Part shown: one piece after another, positions 20,747 to 31,163 of the stretch
How the letters are laid out: each line of letters opens with the position of its first letter
Numbering within the stretch: the stretch's first letter is position 1
Assembly: GCA_033675265.1 (NCBI GenBank)
Contig: JAUJYZ010001186.1
Location: 142,001-206,000 of the forward strand
Reading direction: 5' to 3'
Source: Actinostola sp. cb2023
Taxonomy: Eukaryota; Cnidaria; Anthozoa; Actiniaria; Actinostolidae
DNA length: 64,000 nt
Notes under the pieces: generated by a model
Database searches by the model: none
Seen by the model: the letters and a program-made list of their open reading frames with translations, nothing else
What the model was told of the DNA's origin: nothing
Translations under genes and position numbers: made by a program

Positions 20747-21715
20747 GACAAGAAACTTTCAAAAATATACTATTCAGCCGTTGGATATTGGAAAGGTTAT
20801 GACGCGATCAATCAATTAGCAGACGCCGCAAATATAGCGGATAAAAATAGTGTAAAGAATTGGTTAGAAAAACAAGCGCTGTGGCAGATATATTTACCGC
20901 CTCCGAAATACATTCCTAGACCGCATTGGGATATTTCAAAGCCAAATGAAATACATCAAGCAGATCTTTTATTTTTACCACATGATACTGTTAAAAGAAA
21001 GACTTACAAATATGCTCTAGTAGTCGTGGATATAGCCAGCAGATATGTTGACGCCGAACCTTTGACGTCTAAGTACTCCACAGAAGTATCTAAAGCTTTT
21101 AATAAAATATATTCTAGAAAATTACAATGGCCTGAAACAATAATGGTAGATCCCGGCACTGAATTTAAGGGAGAAGTGACCTCGATTATGAAAAAAATAC
21201 AAAGATCAGAAGCTGGAAATCATAGAGCGCAATCCTTAGTGGAGCGCGCTAATCGAACTATTTCTGAAAAGTTATTCAGCCATCAGTATGCCCAAGAAAT
21301 GGTAAAAGAGGGTAGATCCCGTGAATGGGTGGAAAGATTACCCGATGTCATAAAATCTATTAACAGCGGGGTAAAGAGAATAACTGGAGGCGCCCCTAGC
21401 GAATCCATAAAGCAAAAAAAAGTGGATCAACCGAAAGAGGTCCATTATAAAAGACCTGTTGGATTAAAAGAGAAAAGATTGCCAGCAGGGGTGAAAGTTA
21501 GATATTTATACGCTCCTGGCGAATTGGAGGGCGGCGAAAAAAGACGGGCTACGGATCCGATATGGTCTATGGAAATGCACGACATAACTCGAATACAGAT
21601 ATCCCCCGATCAGCCTGTATTATATTTCCTCGGGGCTCCAAGACGTTCTTTTGTTCGAGAGGAATTACAAGTCGTTCCTGAAGACACCCAGCCACCACCA
21701 GACAGTGTTCTATAA
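20744..21715 (+). CDS. Polinton integrase (retroviral-type, DDE)
   Basis: Encodes 323 residues. The N-terminal helical region is followed by the catalytic core with the D in HQADLLFLPHD, the D in ETIMVDPGTEFKG and the E in QSLVERANRT, the D,D-35-E arrangement of retrovirus and Polinton integrases. A C-terminal region with VRYLYAPGELEGG and a beta-rich end is probably the DNA-binding domain. The enzyme would insert the linear element DNA into the host genome. Frame intact, start in CATATATAATGG. The stop abuts the end of the convergent zinc-ribbon gene. Confidence 0.9.
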   Translation: MDKKLSKIYYSAVGYWKGYDAINQLADAANIADKNSVKNWLEKQALWQIYLPPPKYIPRPHWDISKPNEIHQADLLFLPHDTVKRKTYKYALVVVDIASRYVDAEPLTSKYSTEVSKAFNKIYSRKLQWPETIMVDPGTEFKGEVTSIMKKIQRSEAGNHRAQSLVERANRTISEKLFSHQYAQEMVKEGRSREWVERLPDVIKSINSGVKRITGGAPSESIKQKKVDQPKEVHYKRPVGLKEKRLPAGVKVRYLYAPGELEGGEKRRATDPIWSMEMHDITRIQISPDQPVLYFLGAPRRSFVREELQVVPEDTQPPPDSVL

Positions 21716-21895
21716 CTAGCGCCTGTAATATCTTCTCGCAGAATAAGCCTTCGTGCGATGAAACTGTACTTCTCTGCTGTTGAATACCTTTTTACAACTT
21801 GAACAGATTCTGTAAGTGTATCCACCAACTATACAATAGATTAATCTTTGCGGTTTAAAATACCTCTGACAGTACTCGCAACAAACTTTATCCAT
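21716..21895 (-). CDS. Small cysteine-rich protein (59 residues)
   Basis: Start at 21895 in AGAATATATGG, stop TAG at 21716. Two CxxC pairs (CEYCQRYF and CSSCKKVF, each followed by basic residues) probably bind one zinc; the tail is Arg/Tyr-rich (ARRYYRR). It fills exactly the space between the integrase stop and the PolB stop, and has the element's start motif, so I believe it is a real gene despite its size. It may bind nucleic acid; no family name assigned. Confidence 0.6.
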   Translation of the reverse strand: MDKVCCEYCQRYFKPQRLIYCIVGGYTYRICSSCKKVFNSREVQFHRTKAYSARRYYRR

Positions 21896-21916
21896 ATATT
21901 CTAGCTTATTGAAACC

Positions 21917-24900
21917 TCAGATAGAGTGGGTGTGAATTTGATCTGCAAGAATATTCCTTTTGTCGTCTTCTCTTGACAAAGCTACTTTATTGACAGTTTC
22001 TGAGAAGAGCTGGTGCTTATAACTTCGAATCACGTTCATCTTTCGCATGACTTTGACTCCAGAGAACAGACAATTCTTATAATCGTCAAATTCGAGATCT
22101 TTCTTTACAACAGACTTCTTAATGCCCTTACATTTCTTTTCCTCTTTATCCTCTATTTTGTGTGCGTACAGTTTGCTTCTCAAACCAACGAACTCAGTTA
22201 TTTCACCTTCTGCGGCAGTTTCATCTTTCATCATTCCAATGACTTTCTTATTAGCCCATGTACCAATCGGATGATCTTTTGGATAAGCACTTGTATCAAA
22301 CCTAGAATCAATATCATCTTTAATATCTTTATAGAAATCTTCTGTTTCTACCTCATACATCAGCGAGTCCGTATCTGTAAACAGCAGCGCCGATGTGTTT
22401 CTGAATTTCTTCTTGAAGTAATTGTAGTGGAAATCGTACATGAGAGCTTTCGACAGATCTAAAATAGCCATTCCCAAATAGACCGGCTTGTTAAAGACCA
22501 ATTCTGTTTTTATCATGTGAATGGCACAGAGATGTTCCGAAAAGATGGTTCTACGATAATAGTTCGGCTGCGAGATTAGCTTTGCGGCTTGTTTCTCAGT
22601 TGTTACAAGTTTGATGTCTTGCCTGTTACGAATATTTTCCATTGTTTTACCAAACACGCTGTTGTTCATCAGCTTGAAGAAATCCTTTTCAAAATCATTC
22701 TTTGCTGCTGTTCTAAGTTCAGTGTTCAAGTTTATATACTTTTGCAACCAGTCCGATTCATTAAATGTAATTCCTCTATGTATTTTTGTTATTTCCATCC
22801 CAAGACTCTCATACAACTTCAAGGTTTGATGATGTACAACATACTTTCTTCTATTTCTGGTCGTAGGAACTAACTTTTCAACTTTGTTCAAAGTCAAATG
22901 TTCTGGCGCTAAAGGATATTCATCGTGCAAATCACGCAGCTTCTCTGGATACTCCAAATCTACTTCTAAAATACACGGATATCGGTGCCAATGACGCAGT
23001 TTATCTTGACCCATCCATTTGAAACCGTCGGTGGGAAGTGGCTCAGACATAGCCCAACCATAGAGGTTATTTGCGTCAAGATACTTAATAAAGATAGATT
23101 TCTCGCCCTTTCTATACTCTTTCATGTACTTGTTATTGGCCTTGGCGTACCTCTTGGTAATCATACTGACCCCGCCTCGGATGCCTTTTTCAACCATGAG
23201 AAGCATGTCCACATCGCTGAGAAGCTCAAGTCGGATCTTGGTCATCTTCAACATAGCGTCCCAAGACAAACCTGGCGCTGTGTAATACCAACACGGATCT
23301 AACTTGTAGTTTTTAATACACACATCTCTAAAAGCTTCGAAGGTGTCCATCAACAAAAGAACATCAGAGAGAAGATACAGGTTGTGATAATCCCTCATAG
23401 TTTTCATTTTGAAAACAGACCAGACTTTCTGTGCATGTTTGTAATCGGCTTCTGAAATATCTATGTCGTTGAGTTTGGAAAAGAACTCTTCTTTTGGCGG
23501 TAGCGCTGTTTCATCTAACTTTGACAAACTATTCACATAATCATAAGGATAAACTCCTTTTCTCAACATCAAATCAAGTTTTTCATCTGTAAAGAACTTT
23601 GACATGTTTCTGAACTGTTCTTTTTTAAGATTTCCCACTAGCTTATCCAGACCCGACGACATGAACTTAAAACTGTCAATAAATCTAAGCTCTCGTTTAA
23701 TGTACATTGTTTTACCATCCTTGATCCAAGTGCCTACAACTATTTCCTTCTTGAAGGAGATGTATTTCTCTTCATTATTTGGAATACAATCAATTTTACC
23801 TTCTGAAAACCCCAAGCTTTTAATAAACAAGTGAGCGTCGTATCCAGCCAAATTATGAAATACCACTGGAATATGTTTAGGAATTCTATAGTTTAAGTTA
23901 CAAACAGCATGAGCAGCTCCACGATACTTTCCTGTTAAATGATCATGATCGCGAACTTTATCTTCTTTCAGCTTTTGATTACAAATGAAGCAATCAACAG
24001 CATTATCATAATCTTTCCTATTCTCTTCTGTCATCAAAATATCTTTTGCTTTTATACCGGCCAGCTTTCTAATATCTTTTTCTAAACGTTCGACAAACAA
24101 CTTGCCGATATCTTCATCTGCATCTTTTGCCGTGTACCTGACAATCTTCGGCTTCAAATCATCAAAAGATTTAATCCCATAACAAAATCCAGACGGTCTA
24201 TGCATCTGATACTTTTCCGTATAGCTTTCATCTTCTGCATGCTCGCTGCTATTGTTAATAGGTTCTGTAAAGCATTCGAAATCAGCATAAACTACAAAGG
24301 GTACTCTCATGCTACGATTATAGTTCATGAACGAAATTGTGGTGCCTTTCTTTGGCAAAGTTATCTTAATCGAGTTGTGCGCTCCACAGTATTCTGAATG
24401 CTTATCCAATGAAATCTCTCTGTTTTAAATGAATTGAGGCATCTTTCACAGAAATATCTCTTTCCATTGTGATTTGTAATTTGTGCCGATAGCAATCTGC
24501 TCATACTCTTTATCCAACAATAATGATCAGTCGTTGAATTTGAAATCAGCAACAGATTAATTACCTGTTCCCTATCTTCATTATCACTAATCCTCAATGG
24601 ATAGACGCTTTCTTTACACCCGTAAACATTAACAGCGTACTTAGGGTTGTTCTTTTCAAAGATTGAAATCTTATCCAACTGCATCGGAAACTCAAGGCTG
24701 CTCCAATCTAGCTTTTTTGCGTTCTCTTTCAGAATCATGGAGACTCTCTCTGGATGCTTCTCTAACGCGAAAATAGATAATGTAACTGCCCATTTAAAGC
24801 ACTGATTATCTTTGTTTAGTATGTTAATTATAGCATTTTTCTTCTTTAGCTTCAACGGCAAATCGATATAAGATTTACCCCTCAAAGGTATATATTTGTC

Positions 24901-25305
24901 AATGCTAATATCTAGAGCCACAACTCTTCTGAATATCCATCCAGAACCCATATTTTGAAATGTGGCGAGCTTCTCTAAAATACCCCCTCGCATCTTTTCA
25001 TAAACTTTACCAACATAAGTCGAATCTGTAGTCACCTCTATTTCCGAGTGAAAGTACGAGATAGTAAAAGACTTCTTTTTATAAAACTCAACCTCCAATA
25101 TAAGTTTCATTTTAAGAGGTTTTTCTTGTTCGTCTAACAGACCAACAACATTATCCTTAACACTATCTAGAAATGTTTTAGCATCCATTTTATCCTTTCC
25201 TTCTATTCTGTAAGTTCTCATAAACCCTTTCAACGCAGACGCTTTCTTTTTTGTAATGTAATAATCAGTCATGAGCCAATCATAAATCTCCTTCAACTCT
25301 CCCAT
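21917..25305 (-). CDS. polB: Protein-primed family B DNA polymerase (frame break)
   Basis: Start at 25305 in GGGTATATGGG at the inner edge of the right terminal repeat. The first frame (to 24361) holds the N-terminal domain and one half of a zinc finger (YFCERCLNSFK). The main frame, open from 24409, holds the exonuclease (YADFECFTEP; FHNLAGYDAHLFIK) and polymerase motifs: A, YLDANNLYGWAM; B, LMNNSVFGKTMENIRNR; C, FTDTDSLMYE. These are the hallmarks of Polinton PolB, the enzyme that copies the element with a terminal protein as primer. The frames switch within the AG-repeat at 24412-24420, inside the zinc finger. A total near 1,120 residues is usual for this family. All catalytic residues I can check are present. 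Confidence 0.93.
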
Positions 25306-25462
25306 ATACCCATAGTATTTATCTTCTCAAATACTATTTCCCACCCCGACGGCGCCGCTCCTACACTGTTGGAGTAGAGGGGAGATTACAAAAGTCAAAA
25401 ATGGCGCCAATTCTGAAAACAGAAGTGGGGGGGTGGGGTGAAACTCTCCTTTCCCCTCTACT
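25300..25462 (-). repeat. Polinton right terminal inverted repeat
   Basis: Its reverse complement starts AGTAGAGGGGAAAGG and ends in TATTTGAGAAGATAAAT, then GGTATATGGG, matching 9380-9530 with indels in the middle. The inner end contains the polymerase start codon. Confidence 0.8.
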
Positions 25463-25711
25463 ACTTTGAGTCGTTCAATACGACATGAATACGAAGATGT
25501 TACTCCACCATTTCAAATTGATTCAATTGAGCTGGAAAGGTGTGAAATGAAGGCGGTCCAGTCCCTTTTATAGCGCGGTTTCGTGTTTAATAGCACTATA
25601 CCGTACTGAAGTAATTCTATGCTCAAACGGGTCAAATAGTTCGCTCTTGTTTATGTTGGTGCCCATGCGTCTCTCATTATGAACTTCATTTCAGAACGCA
25701 ATTGCGCCAGG

Positions 25712-25741
25712 GCACGAGTGAACGCTCAATGAGCGTCTTGT
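25712..25741 (+). repeat. Helitron-like 3' terminus
   Basis: CACGAGT, hairpin ACGCTCAATGAGCGT (25722-25736), then CTTGT. The reading frame of a LINE fragment begins immediately after it, as if a Helitron had inserted into the LINE copy. Confidence 0.45.
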
Positions 25742-25971
25742 TAAAGGATATTTTTACCTCTATCACGGATATACATTCGTATAACCTGAGAAATTCATCT
25801 TCTAATTTACATATCCCTAGACCTAAATCGGAGGCAGGGAAATGTACTTTCCACTGTAGAGGTTCTGTACTCTGGAATAAAATCCCTGCTGAGGCATGTG
25901 TCCAACATAGCATAATTTCTTTTAAAACCCAATTAGACAACAAAGATTTATTTAGTAAGCTCATAATGTAG
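25742..25971 (+). pseudogene. 3' fragment of a LINE reverse-transcriptase ORF
   Basis: The translated stretch with ITDIHSYNLRNSS, LHIPRPKSEAGKCTF and RGSVLWNKIPAE is typical of the extreme C-terminus of non-LTR retrotransposon ORF2 proteins (an HSYNLR motif, a basic segment, and G-x-x-LWN-x-IP). Only about 75 residues remain; the catalytic domain is missing. The 5' side is cut by the Helitron-like end. It is dead. Confidence 0.65.
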
Positions 25972-25989
25972 ATACATGTATGTATTGTT

Positions 25990-26259
25990 ACAGCGATTTG
26001 CAAAAATTCTGTAAAATTTAATATATTGATATATCGATATATAGTAATTTGCATAATCCTAATTCTTTGTTTTTAGCTATTATTAACCCTGAATCTAAAC
26101 CCAAGTAACCTTTGTAGTATGTATGTGAAAAACAATTGACAAAAATTAACTCTAGAGGGCTTATTCAGCCATTTTATGATGAAAATTACCCACAATGCAC
26201 CCGATATATTGATATATCGATCGATATTGATTTTTACAGAATTTTTGCAAATCGCTGTA
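25990..26259. mobile_element. MITE with TACAGCGATTTGCAAAAA termini
   Basis: The left end TACAGCGATTTGCAAAAA is mirrored by TTTTTGCAAATCGCTGTA at the right, with inverted ATATTGATATATCGATAT segments inside. It belongs to the TACAGC-nATTT-CAAAAA family also seen at 45124, 51782 and 54060 (TA target, Tc1/mariner type by inference). Confidence 0.6.
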
Positions 26260-26547
26260 TACACTCAATTGCAGAAACGTTGTAGTATACATTTATACAA
26301 ATATCTAATGAGATACAAGATATCTAATGAGATACAAAGTGCGAAACATCGCTTATTTTCTTCTAATATATCTGAAACATCAATTTTAGATTAGTATCGC
26401 ATCCTGCAAGACAACACAATAATTTTCAGCACTATTTTGTGCTTTAAACAGTTGTATTTTAACATGTTTTTAACATTTTGCATCTCATTAGATATTTGTA
26501 TATTTGTATAATGTGTATACTACAACGTTTCTGCAATTGAGTGTATA
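26258..26547. mobile_element. MITE with TATACACTCAATTGCAG termini
   Basis: Terminal inverted repeats of about 30 bp (TATACACTCAATTGCAGAAA). Another copy lies at 44065-44357. No coding capacity. The 26459-26875 minus-strand frame runs over it and is not a gene. Confidence 0.65.
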
Positions 26548-27118
26548 TAAAATTTATATTATATTTCATTATACTTTTTAAGTTGTACTTTGTATGCTGT
26601 ATTTCCTCAGTATTCAAACCAGAATATACTTGATACTGATTGGTTGACCTTCCTACAATGTAGGTCGACCAATCAGAAACGAGAATAATTTTAACTTCCG
26701 GAACAAGTTCCAACAGACTTCGTTCCCAGGGGTATTTCTCTGGGAGCGAGTAACGATCGACAGAATATACCCCTGGGTTCCCGAGGATGTGCTCTGACGT
26801 ATACCATGCATGATATGAATATCCCAGCATGCCATGCTCTAGCTGTACAATATTTAACAATTTGCAGATGTACATGTAAGTTATAAAGTAAGTTGTCGCT
26901 TGGTAGTAGTTCGTGAAGTAGTTCGTCTGGGCTCGGTATTTTTCCCGAGTCTTTTTACGCTTGACGAAACCTTACAAACTTACTTCACGAATTTACAGAT
27001 GGTTTTGAGTTGTCTGTACTCGTATTGACACACACTTGACGTCATAAAATAATGTTCAAAACTCAAGTGGAATCACGAGCGTAGGAAAACTAATGAACCT
27101 AAAATGCTTGCATTGCAG

Positions 27119-27529
27119 TAAAGAAACCGCACCTTCAGGTTCACCTCAGAAATGTTGTTGATGTCATTCTGGTGGTGGAAATGTCCTATTCTATGACACC
27201 AAATGCTTGCAAGGCCATTCTTAAAGAGTGTCAATCTGCAATACAGATGTTGTCTAAAACTACAATAGGACAAGATAACCTGGACTTGAATCTAGCAGTC
27301 ATTCAGTTTGGAAACCATTCAGCATCGTCCTCATCCCCTCCACCAACTGCTATTGTTGTACAAGGCTTTTGTAAAGAGTATGATGTGTTGTCCAAGTTGA
27401 AGATAAGAGGTCGATGCGGGGGAAAACATGGTGGGAATTCTGGCATGTCTGATGCATTAGCAAAAGTAGTTGAACTTGCAAAAGGTGGCTCGATGCGTGC
27501 TAAAGCAACCAAAGTGTGTGTCTTGATAA
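27119..27529 (+). pseudogene. vWA-like exon of gene copy 1
   Basis: An acceptor (ATTGCAG) precedes 27119 and a donor (GTAAGT) starts at 27530. The frame encodes a von Willebrand A-type fold start, VILVVEMSYSM, in which the usual MIDAS D-x-S-x-S reads E-x-S-x-S, then LNLAVIQFGNHS and GNSGMSDALAKVVELA. Exon phases match those of copy 2 (45872-46288). The exon itself is intact, but the gene is split downstream by a retrotransposon, and no upstream death-effector exon is present before it. So this copy is a partial, broken duplicate. Confidence 0.7.
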
Positions 27530-27970
27530 GTAAGTATTGGTTGAATTTGAAATTCATTCTTACATGTACTTACATGTACGTGTACTTCAGTAATATTTAC
27601 CCCCATTTTCATTAGGGGGTGCAGGGATGGATGCAGAGGCAGATATTTTTCAGGGAGGGGGGGGGGAGGATTCTGGTTGGACATTGGTTTCAGCCAAATT
27701 TTATGTAAATGATTTTTTTGGCAAAAAAAAGGTATTCGAATTTCCAAAAGGGGGGTGTGTGTGCCTCCTTCGCTCCACCCCAAATCCGCCCCTGGAGGCT
27801 GGTGAGGAAGACGTGGATGCCTCTTCTTGCTCTCTAAACGATTTTGTTGTAGTTTTGGATAGTTTTCACCTACCAATTGTATAAATGGCTGCAAGTCGAG
27901 GATGGCATTGATAAAATACAGTAGATGTACGAAAAGTAACAAACCGTGAAGTGGTGTACAGTGGATAATA

Positions 27971-28186
27971 GAGTCGTTTTCATATGAGTGCGAAGTAGCT
28001 ACGGTATGGTTCGTGCCGTACCGTGACCGTATCGCATCGTGTCGTATCGTATCGTATAATGTTTATACATATTTTTGTACATTTAATTTTATATTTTATA
28101 GATATTAGTTTCATTTTTTTTTTTTTTATTAGTAATATTGTTAAGCGCTATTGGTTTTTAGAAGAAATAACGCTATATAAATAAAG

Positions 28187-28251
<65 letters not shown>

Positions 28252-28391
28252 CATCATGCCGTATCCAAGCATTTTGATTGGTTAAGCGATGATTTTGCGC
28301 GCTGTGATTGGTTAAATACAATATCTTCGATTCCGTACCGTGACCGTAACTCCGTGACGTAGGTTTCCCACTCATACGAAAACGACTCTAT
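27971..28391. mobile_element. MITE with GAGTCGTTTTC termini
   Basis: GAGTCGTTTTCATATGAGTG at the left faces CACTCATACGAAAACGACTC at the right. The inside holds a pure ATT/TTA trinucleotide tract at 28183-28251. A related, differently sized copy lies at 49155-49362 in the same intron of copy 2. Confidence 0.7.
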
Positions 28392-28439
28392 TAAAATTAC
28401 ATGTAGGGACTTTACTAGTCACCATTTCATGTTTTGCAG

Positions 28440-28705
28440 GTTTTAATAATATTCTATCAAGCACTCCCAAAACCCTTGAGTATTACAGGTGTAACCATGG
28501 TAACGACGTCATTGAGCTGACCAAATCCTTAGCAGATCATGAAATACCTCTGTACATTATTGGTATCCTTGGTGATGCACCTACAATGCAACCAGATGAG
28601 ACTCTATACAACTTTGAGGAATGCCTTTTATCAGGCGTGTGTCATATTGGTGGTGGACGGTATTTGCCAATTTTAAAGAATGAAATAGTACCGAATGTGA
28701 ATGAG
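28440..28705 (+). pseudogene. Second exon (vWA C-terminal part) of gene copy 1
   Basis: Acceptor TTTTGCAG ends at 28439, donor GTATGT starts at 28706. Encodes YYRCNHGNDVIELTKSLAD, IPLYIIGILGDAP and CHIGGGRYLPIL, consistent with the last strands of a vWA fold. About 90% identical in residues to the copy 2 exon at 49380-49642. Open, no internal stop. Confidence 0.65.
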
Positions 28706-28737
28706 GTATGTTATATGTATAGTCGAACCTCTGTTAA

Positions 28738-30083
28738 GGTGATTCCCTTGAAATAGAAGCAAATCCTAGAATTTTCTATAACTTGGCATGGTAATACATT
28801 ACGGTATTGAGTTTCAAAAAATGCACTAAAAACAGGGGGTCACCGCGCTCATTTTTGCGCTACACTGCTTTGAAATTATGGTATTTTAGGTCTTTCAGTC
28901 GAGTCTCGCATGACATCGGGATCGGGTAAATAATTTTCCACAACTTAAGGTGGTTCCAGCATAATGAATGACCGGTTTGCCGTATTTTTTAACTCGCTCG
29001 CTCCGCGTCAATATTGCTTGGGTTTTATTATGCTTAACACAAATACTAATTCAACTATTCTGCTTTTGGAAAGTTTATTCAAAATTATCATTGTAAGCCG
29101 CGTTTGTGAATGCCAGCTGATATTCAAACGACACTATTTTCACTAAAACTGCTGCCAAGCGTTATTCCCAAGTACGATTTTTTTTAACTTCGTGAACGAC
29201 CTTTTAAGGTCCCTAGTAATGTTCTGACGAGGTAAGAAGGAAATTGATCGAGCCGAAATCATCAATTCATATTTTTGTTGTCAAAATTTGGACAAATCGG
29301 TTGTTACGTGATTTCGGCTCGAACAATTTTTTTCTTACCTCGTCAGAACATTACTAGGGACCTTAAAAGGCCGTTCACGAAGTTTAAAAAAAATCGTACT
29401 TGGGAATAACGCTTGGCAGCAGTTTTAGTGAAAATAGTGTCGTTTGAATATCAGCTGGCATTCACAAACGCGGCTTACAATGATAATTTTGAATACACCG
29501 TCGAAAGGCAGAATAGTTGAATTAGTATTTGTGTTAAGCACAATAAAATCCAAGCAATATTGACGCGGAGCGAGCGAGTTAAATAAATACGGCAAATCGG
29601 TCATTCATTATGCGGGAACCACCTTAAAAGACAAACTATTAATAATGAACTAAAGTGGTTGCTATAGCTTTTGTATCTCTAGCCTACCGTCTGATAGTAA
29701 GAAAATGCTCGAATTTTGCATAGTTGTCGAAAAATAGAACAAAAAACACAGATGTTCGAACCACCGAGAGGGTCTAAAAATCGATACTCCGTATGCTTTC
29801 ATTCAATTTTTTTAATGTTTGAAATCCTAACTTTTTTTAATACTTTGCTATATACTAGAGAACTATAGTGTGATGAAAGTTATTGAATAAAAAATGGGGG
29901 TCACCGTGCTCGTTTTCGATTTATTTTGAGAAAACTTCAGTTACACTTGAAATATTTAACGATTTCCAATGGTCTCCAATGTGCGCGAGCTCGATGGCGT
30001 AAGTTAGCGCGCGCTTGTCAACTAAAATTTTATTCAGAATCGTGCGCAGTAGAGCGTGCGCAATGCAATTCAAGGGAATCACC
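28738..30083. mobile_element. TTAA-flanked (piggyBac-type) element
   Basis: TTAA (28734-28737) is followed by GGTGATTCCCTTGAA, and the right end is TTCAAGGGAATCACC followed by TTAA (30084-30087). Copy 2 of the gene has the same flanking sequence with a single TTAA at 49673-49676, so the target duplication is directly visible. About 1.35 kb, no transposase, and it contains a nested element. Confidence 0.85.
28949..29623. mobile_element. Nested TTAA-flanked foldback element (~310-bp arms)
   Basis: GGTGGTTCC ... GGAACCACC termini, flanked by TTAA at 28945-28948 and 29624-29627. The two arms match almost base for base from both ends to about 29270/29300, for example CTCGCTCGCTCCGCGTCAAT and ACTAGGGACCTTAAAAGG in inverted order. 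It sits inside the larger TTAA element and has a related terminus (GGTGGTTCC versus GGTGATTCC). Confidence 0.85.
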
Positions 30084-30770
30084 TTAAGCGGCCACCCTCG
30101 GGGAAATGTCAAGTGGCCGCTTATTAGAGGTGAATGAATGAATGAATCATTAGACGTCACTTCCGGTCTCGTGAGGAATTTTCATCAGCTGAATTGCACC
30201 TTTTCAGAAGAATACTCTCTGCTTGATAGCACATGGAGGGCAGTGTTTGCCCGTCATTTGAAGCAAATAATGAGATTCAAGGAGTTTTAACAGCTGATTG
30301 AAACCAAGCAATTGTTAAAACTAGTGATCTCATTTCATTGATCTCAAGATACAAATATAATTTATCCTATTTGTTGAGATGTCAAGTTTGTCTGTTACCT
30401 AGTGGCATCACATGCAAATTTTAAAACAAAGAAACTTGGGAAACCTAGTTAAATAACTAACGTTCGGTGTGATTTTTAAATAACAAAAGAAAAATCGCAT
30501 GCGCACTGAACCTTATTCTTAATCTCTGAACTGGCTTATTGCTTGTTTGCACGTGACGACGCCATGGCGGCCATGTTGGTTCCCGATAACAAAGCATTCC
30601 TCATTAGCTTCTCTTGTTTGTTCAACCAACATGGCCGCTGCACCTTTGTACTTTTCTAGCGATTGATTGTAAACGAGCAATTACTATAGGATTGCAATTT
30701 AGGATTGCTATTTTAGAATCATTTGATTGATTGTTTGTTTGATTGTTTGTTTGTTGGTTTTCCATTGTAG

Positions 30771-30991
30771 ATGATAAGTAGTGCCATCAAAGGCGATGTG
30801 TCAATTGAAAACCATGGAGAAATAACGGGTGAAGTTTTCAAAGAAGCGCTAAACAATCATTTTGGTGATCCTAATGTTATCCAACTCGCTAACGACCTGG
30901 AGAGGGACCTGCGCATCAAACCATTGAAGTTCGAGAAGCTTCTTCAAAATGGACGGCCCCTAGAGCCTGTTACTCAGGCGACGGAGCGAAT
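30771..30991 (+). pseudogene. Last exon of gene copy 1, 5' part
   Basis: An acceptor (TTCCATTGTAG) precedes the ATG codon. Encodes ISSAIKGDVSIENHGEITGE and continues to QATERI, where the Ngaro-type element begins. The exon resumes in frame at 38637. The equivalent intact exon is 50902-51468. Confidence 0.75.
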
Positions 30992-31071
30992 AGTATTATA
31001 TTCTCACTGCGAGCCATCACACACAATGCCTCGAGGAATATCGGTGTATTCAGATGTGGGAGAAGACCTCC
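30992..31071. repeat. Split repeat A, terminal copy
   Basis: Begins AGTATTATATTCTCACTG. Identical over 80 bp to 31341-31420. Confidence 0.9.
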
Positions 31072-31163
31072 GAGGCGGTTGTGTGCGTGTAGCTCACAGT
31101 GGGATTAGGTGATGGGCTGATTCATCGCTGCGGGGAGGAGGGTGGGGCGCCGAGCTAGTCATA

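Larger units (their letters stand above)
9380..25462. mobile_element. Maverick/Polinton-type endogenous DNA virus (~16.1 kb)
   Basis: Bounded by inverted terminal repeats that begin AGTAG. Contains the diagnostic set: protein-primed PolB, retroviral-type integrase, FtsK/HerA-type packaging ATPase, a major capsid protein and a penton-like protein, plus several small membrane proteins conserved in cnidarian Polintons. Fourteen genes lie on the minus strand; two zinc-finger genes, the clamp-like gene and the integrase lie on plus. No adenovirus-type maturation protease was recognised. No clean 6-bp target duplication is seen: the flanks are ACCCTC on the left and ACTTTG on the right. Six or more coding regions carry frame breaks, so it is either a decaying copy or recently active with assembly indels. 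Confidence 0.92.

Noticed and set aside
22013..24397. Several plus-strand frames opposite the polymerase
   Set aside because: Antisense shadows of a strongly supported PolB gene; no domains.
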